NCBI GenBank assembly: GCA_023451735.1
Contig: JAEXYH010000020.1
Span: forward strand, 1-64,000
Direction of reading: 5' to 3'
DNA from: Pseudomonadota bacterium
Lineage (GTDB): Bacteria; Pseudomonadota; Alphaproteobacteria; Rhizobiales; Rhizobiaceae
Length of the DNA: 64,000 nt
Shown: piece after piece, positions 60,545-64,000 of the stretch
Numbering within the stretch: position 1 is the stretch's first letter
Layout of the letters: each line of letters begins with the position of its first letter
Program-made: the position numbers and the translations under genes
Notes under the pieces: model-generated
What the model was told of the DNA's origin: nothing
Databases searched by the model: none
Seen by the model: only the letters and a program-made list of their open reading frames with translations

Positions 60545-62872
60545 ATGGACGCGCAGGATAAATCTAAGTCGGCCCCGCCGAGCAGTGCCGATCTTGACGA
60601 GCAGGCGCTGTTCTTCCACCGGCACCCGCGTCCGGGCAAACTGGAAATCCAGGCCACCAAGCCGCTCGGAAACCAGCGCGACCTGGCGCTCGCCTATTCT
60701 CCGGGCGTTGCAGCGCCCTGCCTTGCTATCCGCGACAATCCGGATGCCGCTGCCGATTACACGGCGCGCGCCAATCTTGTTGCCGTCATTTCGAACGGCA
60801 CGGCCGTACTTGGGCTGGGCAATATCGGCCCGCTCGCCTCGAAGCCGGTGATGGAAGGCAAGGCCGTCCTGTTCAAGAAATTCGCAGGCATCGACGTGTT
60901 CGACATCGAGATCGATGCGGCCGGTATCGACGAGATGGTCTCCACCGTCTCCGCGCTGGAACCGACCTTCGGGGGCATCAACCTCGAAGACATCAAGGCA
61001 CCGGAATGCTTTGAGGTCGAGCGCCGGTTGCGCGAAAAAATGAACATCCCGGTGTTCCACGACGACCAGCATGGCACCGCAATCATTGTCGCAGCCGCGA
61101 TCCTGAACGGCCTTGAACTGGCCGGCAAGTCGATCACCAACGTCAAGATCGTCACTTCGGGTGCCGGTGCCGCAGCGCTTGCCTGCCTCAATCTCCTCGT
61201 TTCGCTCGGCGCGAAGAAGGAGAATATCTGGGTCCACGATATCGAGGGCCTCGTTTATGAAGGCCGCACCGAACTGATGGACGAATGGAAGTCGGTTTAT
61301 GTGCAGAAGAGCGACAATCGGGTTCTCGCCGACAGCATCGACGGCGCCGACGTGTTCCTCGGCCTTTCCGCCCCGGGTGTGCTGAAGCCGGAACTGCTCG
61401 TGCGCATGGCGGAAAAGCCGCTGATCATGGCGCTTGCCAATCCAACGCCGGAAATCATGCCGGAACTGGCCCGCCAGGCGCGTCCGGATGCGATGATCTG
61501 CACCGGCCGGTCCGATTTCCCGAACCAGGTGAACAACGTTCTCTGTTTCCCGTATATCTTCCGCGGCGCGCTTGATTGCGGCGCGAGCACGATTAACGAA
61601 GACATGAAGATGGCCGCGGTCAAGGCCATCGCAGCGCTTGCGCGTGAAGAAGTTTCGGATGTCGCGGCAAAGGCCTATTCCGGCGAAACGCCGATCTTCG
61701 GGCCTGACTATCTGATCCCCTCGCCGTTCGATCCGCGCCTCATCCTACGCATCGCACCGGCCGTTGCCCGTGCGGCTGCCGAGAGCGGCGTCGCTGCCCG
61801 GCCGATCCAGGATTTCGAGGCCTATCTGGACCAGTTGAACCGCTTCGTCTGGCGCTCCGGCTTCGTCATGAAGCCGATTTTCGCCGCCGCCAAGGCTGCC
61901 GAGAACAAGCGCGTGATCTTTGCCGAAGGCGAAGACGAGCGTGTATTGCGTGCGGCCCAGGTTCTTCTCGAAGAAGAAATCGCCCGCCCCATCCTGATCG
62001 GTCGCCCTTCCGTCATCGAAGCACGCCTGCAGCGCTTCGGCATTCGGATCCGCCCGAATATCGATTTCGGCGTGGTCAACCCGGAAGACGATCCGCGTTA
62101 CCGCGACTACGTCGATGATTATTTCGCGTTGGTCGGACGTAGCGGCATCAACCCGGAAGCTGCCCGCACGATCGTGCGTACGAACAATACGGTGATTGGT
62201 GCTTTGTCGGTGAAGCGCGGCGAAGCCGATGCGCTTGTCTGCGGTCTTGAAGGCCGCTTCGACCGCCATCTGCGCGACGTCAACCAGATCATCGGCAAGC
62301 GCGCCGGCGCCTGCACCAATGCAGGCCTCAGCCTGCTGATCTCACAGCGCGGCGCGATGTTCTTCACCGACACATTCGTGAACTACAATCCGACTGCCGA
62401 GGAGATTGCCGAAATCACCATCCTCGCGGCCCAGGAAGTCCGTCGCTTCGGCATCGTGCCGAAGGCTGCGCTGATCTGCCATTCCAATTTCGGTTCCCGC
62501 GATTCGGAAAGCGCCCGCAAGATGCGTGCGGCGCTGGAGATTATCCGCAAGGATGCTCCGGAACTCGAAGTCGATGGCGAAATGCAGGGTGGATCGGCGC
62601 TCGACGAAGTGCTTCGCAAACGCGCCATGCCGAACAGCTCTCTGACGGGCGAAGCCAATCTTCTGGTCTTCCCGAACCTCGATGCTGCCAGCATTTCGCT
62701 CGGCCTCGTACGGACCATGATGGACGCTCTGCATGTCGGCCCGATCCTGCTCGGAACCAGCAAGCCGGCGCATATCCTGTCGCCGTCCGTCACATCGCGC
62801 GGCGTCGTCAACATGGCAGCCCTGGCCGTGGTCGAGGCGTCGCAGATCGAGCCTGTTGTCTTGGTGAAATAA
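60545..62872 (+). CDS. maeB: NADP-dependent malic enzyme with phosphotransacetylase-like domain
   Basis: A 775-residue two-domain enzyme. The N-terminal malic enzyme half has ALAYSPGVAAPCLAI, VFDIEIDAAGIDEM, FEVERRLREKMNIPVFHDDQ, IVTSGAGAAALACLNLLVSLG (NADP-binding Rossmann fold) and GRSDFPNQVNNVL. The C-terminal half is an inactive-looking phosphate acetyltransferase domain (VIFAEGEDERVLRAAQVLLE, TNNTVIGALSVKRGEADALVCGL). It turns malate into pyruvate, CO2 and NADPH. Rhizobia often carry two such enzymes (dme and tme); I cannot tell which this is. AGGAG lies 5 bases before the ATG at 60545. Confidence 0.93.
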   Translation: MDAQDKSKSAPPSSADLDEQALFFHRHPRPGKLEIQATKPLGNQRDLALAYSPGVAAPCLAIRDNPDAAADYTARANLVAVISNGTAVLGLGNIGPLASKPVMEGKAVLFKKFAGIDVFDIEIDAAGIDEMVSTVSALEPTFGGINLEDIKAPECFEVERRLREKMNIPVFHDDQHGTAIIVAAAILNGLELAGKSITNVKIVTSGAGAAALACLNLLVSLGAKKENIWVHDIEGLVYEGRTELMDEWKSVYVQKSDNRVLADSIDGADVFLGLSAPGVLKPELLVRMAEKPLIMALANPTPEIMPELARQARPDAMICTGRSDFPNQVNNVLCFPYIFRGALDCGASTINEDMKMAAVKAIAALAREEVSDVAAKAYSGETPIFGPDYLIPSPFDPRLILRIAPAVARAAAESGVAARPIQDFEAYLDQLNRFVWRSGFVMKPIFAAAKAAENKRVIFAEGEDERVLRAAQVLLEEEIARPILIGRPSVIEARLQRFGIRIRPNIDFGVVNPEDDPRYRDYVDDYFALVGRSGINPEAARTIVRTNNTVIGALSVKRGEADALVCGLEGRFDRHLRDVNQIIGKRAGACTNAGLSLLISQRGAMFFTDTFVNYNPTAEEIAEITILAAQEVRRFGIVPKAALICHSNFGSRDSESARKMRAALEIIRKDAPELEVDGEMQGGSALDEVLRKRAMPNSSLTGEANLLVFPNLDAASISLGLVRTMMDALHVGPILLGTSKPAHILSPSVTSRGVVNMAALAVVEASQIEPVVLVK

Positions 62873-62876
62873 CCGG

Positions 62877-62908
62877 ATGCGGGAAGCTTGGAAGCAAGCT
62901 TCCCGCAT
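62877..62908 (+). terminator. Hairpin after maeB
   Basis: ATGCGGGAAGCTT pairs perfectly with AAGCTTCCCGCAT over 13 bp around GGAAGC, 4 bases after the maeB stop. There is no T tract, so it may stabilise the 3' end rather than terminate. Confidence 0.55.
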
Positions 62909-62958
62909 GTTCGACATGCCAGATTGATCCGCCGCATGGCCCATGCGACAGGTGTGAC

Positions 62959-63681
62959 ATGACATTTTCGAAAACGCAGACGCTGACATCACTGGTGCTT
63001 GCCTCTCTGCTTCTGCCGCAGGCAACGTTTGCGCGCGATGTCGAGATCTGCGCCAACCTTTATCGACGTCTCAACAGTACGCCCCAGATCATCGGAACGA
63101 GCAGCAACGTGCGCCGTTACGCGCAGGATCTCAGTGCACTCAACGCGGATATCCGCCAGTTGCGGATCGATATGCGCAGGCTGGGATGCGGCAGTGGCAG
63201 CATCGTGACGCTGGGAGATCCCGACGACGAATGTCGCTACATGCAGGACACGCTACAGCGGCTCGAAGACGAGCGTGCAGGGCTCACAGAACAACGCAAC
63301 AGCACGCGCTCGCTGCTTCAGCCTTCGGAAGAGCGCGTCGCCATCCTGTCAGCGATCCGCTCCAACAATTGCACGCCGACAGACCTCGACACCCAGACGG
63401 AACTCGATGAAAAGGAGCGGCTGCGCATTCGCGGACTGGCATTACCAAGGCCGGGCGAGCCAGAGATGGACGGCACGAAACCAGACGATCCGAATTCCAG
63501 CATCACTCATCTCGGCAACGCATCACCTGCGCTGCCGAAAGAAGAACCTGTCCAGTTTCCGCCGGATAGGCCCTATGATCCGGGTAGAAAGGTCCGTTCC
63601 GTCGGACCGCAGTTTTTCCCCGAAGAAGACATCGATCTCGCCAATCCCAAGTCCGCCGGGCCGCAGCAACTACAGCAGTGA
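62959..63681 (+). CDS. Secreted protein of unknown function with helical core
   Basis: A 240-residue protein with a signal peptide (TLTSLVLASLLLPQATFA, cleaved before RDVEIC). Residues 30-115 are helical with four cysteines (EICANL, RLGCGSGS, DDECRYMQ and NNCTPT) that could form two disulfides, and the C-terminal third is Pro-rich and disordered-looking (LPRPGEPEMDGTKPDDPNSS). No family recognised; it looks like a conserved Rhizobiaceae envelope protein. It converges with bluB, whose stop touches its own. Confidence 0.75.
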   Translation: MTFSKTQTLTSLVLASLLLPQATFARDVEICANLYRRLNSTPQIIGTSSNVRRYAQDLSALNADIRQLRIDMRRLGCGSGSIVTLGDPDDECRYMQDTLQRLEDERAGLTEQRNSTRSLLQPSEERVAILSAIRSNNCTPTDLDTQTELDEKERLRIRGLALPRPGEPEMDGTKPDDPNSSITHLGNASPALPKEEPVQFPPDRPYDPGRKVRSVGPQFFPEEDIDLANPKSAGPQQLQQ

Positions 63682-64000
63682 TTATTTCCGACCCCAACCG
63701 TCCTGAAAGACGAGCTCCTCCAGCGCCAGTCGCTGGCGCCAGCCCGTGATCGCCAACTCGGGTTCACGGTAAAGCGCATCGACATAACCGAGACACAGCC
63801 AGGCAACGATCTCGACGCGCTCCGGTATGCCGAGAAGCGCACGAATATCCGCATCGCGGAAGATGCTCACCCAGCCGACGCCGATACCTTCCGCCCGTGC
63901 CGCCAGCCAGAGGTTCTGGATGGCGCAGACGGTCGAATAGCTGTCCATGCGGCTGTTGTGGGTGCGCCCCAGAACTACCGGTCCGGCGCGGTCGGGATCG
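63682..64000 (-). CDS. bluB: 5,6-dimethylbenzimidazole synthase, 3' part (cut by window edge)
   Basis: The last 106 codons of a BluB-type flavin-destroying enzyme that makes the lower ligand of vitamin B12. The readable part runs DPDRAGPVVLGRTHNSRMDS, then YSTVCAIQNLWLAARAEGIG, GWVSIFRDADIRALLGIPE, RVEIVAWLCLGYVDALYREP and ends LEELVFQDGWGRK. The H-N-S-R-M-D-S-Y and AEGIGVGWVSIF pieces are typical of BluB and differ from other nitroreductases. The N-terminal half lies beyond base 64000. Confidence 0.88.
   Translation of the reverse strand, partial: DPDRAGPVVLGRTHNSRMDSYSTVCAIQNLWLAARAEGIGVGWVSIFRDADIRALLGIPERVEIVAWLCLGYVDALYREPELAITGWRQRLALEELVFQDGWGRK

Overview
The window is a continuous stretch of alphaproteobacterial chromosome, almost certainly from the Rhizobiaceae (Rhizobium, Agrobacterium, Sinorhizobium, Neorhizobium and relatives). 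The reasons are high GC content, alphaproteobacterial SOS boxes (GTTC-N7-GTTC), CckA beside recA, a rhizobial single-cysteine DksA, a bifunctional NADP-malic enzyme, a BluB-type cobalamin gene, intergenic repeats of the rhizobial RIME type, and a 2056-residue apolipoprotein-like protein that I recognise as the Growth Pole Ring protein (GPR) of Agrobacterium, whose Sinorhizobium counterpart is called RgsE. I see no rRNA or tRNA gene, CRISPR array, prophage or complete transposon. The only mobile-DNA trace is a possible insertion-sequence end near base 250.

Layout. 1-754: possible IS end, otherwise featureless. 755-7131: a DUF937 (YidB-like) protein, two alpha/beta hydrolases, an O-methyltransferase, a GNAT acetyltransferase, a J-domain protein, an MFS permease and a small secreted protein. 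7145-11673 (minus): a compact run coaD, secreted cyclophilin, cytosolic cyclophilin, queA, tgt, recX. 11674-12556: an accessory-looking gap with three tiny membrane ORFs, two of them preceded by identically spaced arrays of TGAA/TTCA half-sites. 12557-15391: gyrA. 15616-18425: MarC protein, HPP-CBS protein, small RDD-like protein, ssb. 18562-24040: an SOS box between ssb and uvrA, then uvrA, a DUF72 protein and the bifunctional NAD(P)HX repair enzyme. 24310-27644: a sigma-54 promoter, glnB, glnA, a DMT permease and hspQ behind an RpoH-like promoter. 27708-33416 (minus): recA, alaS, ttcA and an inositol-monophosphatase family gene. 33652-38764: cckA, a FliO-like membrane protein, dksA and sixA. 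38832-45310: the ycjX-ycjF pair, a secreted protein, folP-folB-folK, a DUF922 protein, a candidate structured RNA and a 2Fe-2S ferredoxin. 45450-52455: an Hpt-domain protein and the GPR gene. 52533-57146 (minus): an Mla/Mce phospholipid-transport operon followed by a P-loop kinase. 57259-64000: an N-acetyl-D-Glu racemase/dipeptide epimerase, an MFS permease, an LpxH-like phosphoesterase, the malic enzyme, a secreted protein and the 3' part of bluB.

How the genes work together. Most are housekeeping. The DNA-damage set (recA, uvrA, ssb, recX) is spread across the window, and recA and uvrA/ssb carry visible SOS boxes. Nitrogen assimilation (glnB-glnA) follows a sigma-54 promoter. Cell-cycle and polar-growth functions (cckA, an Hpt protein, GPR) lie within 20 kb, and the GPR upstream region has TTAACCAT-type motifs like those bound by CtrA, the end point of the CckA pathway. 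Outer-membrane lipid homeostasis is represented by the mla operon and the LpxH-like enzyme. The most novel-looking signals are the pair of matching multi-half-site operators in front of tiny membrane ORFs (11769-12263), a terminator-ended candidate RNA (about 44765-44972), and the 11-residue repeat architecture of the GPR protein.
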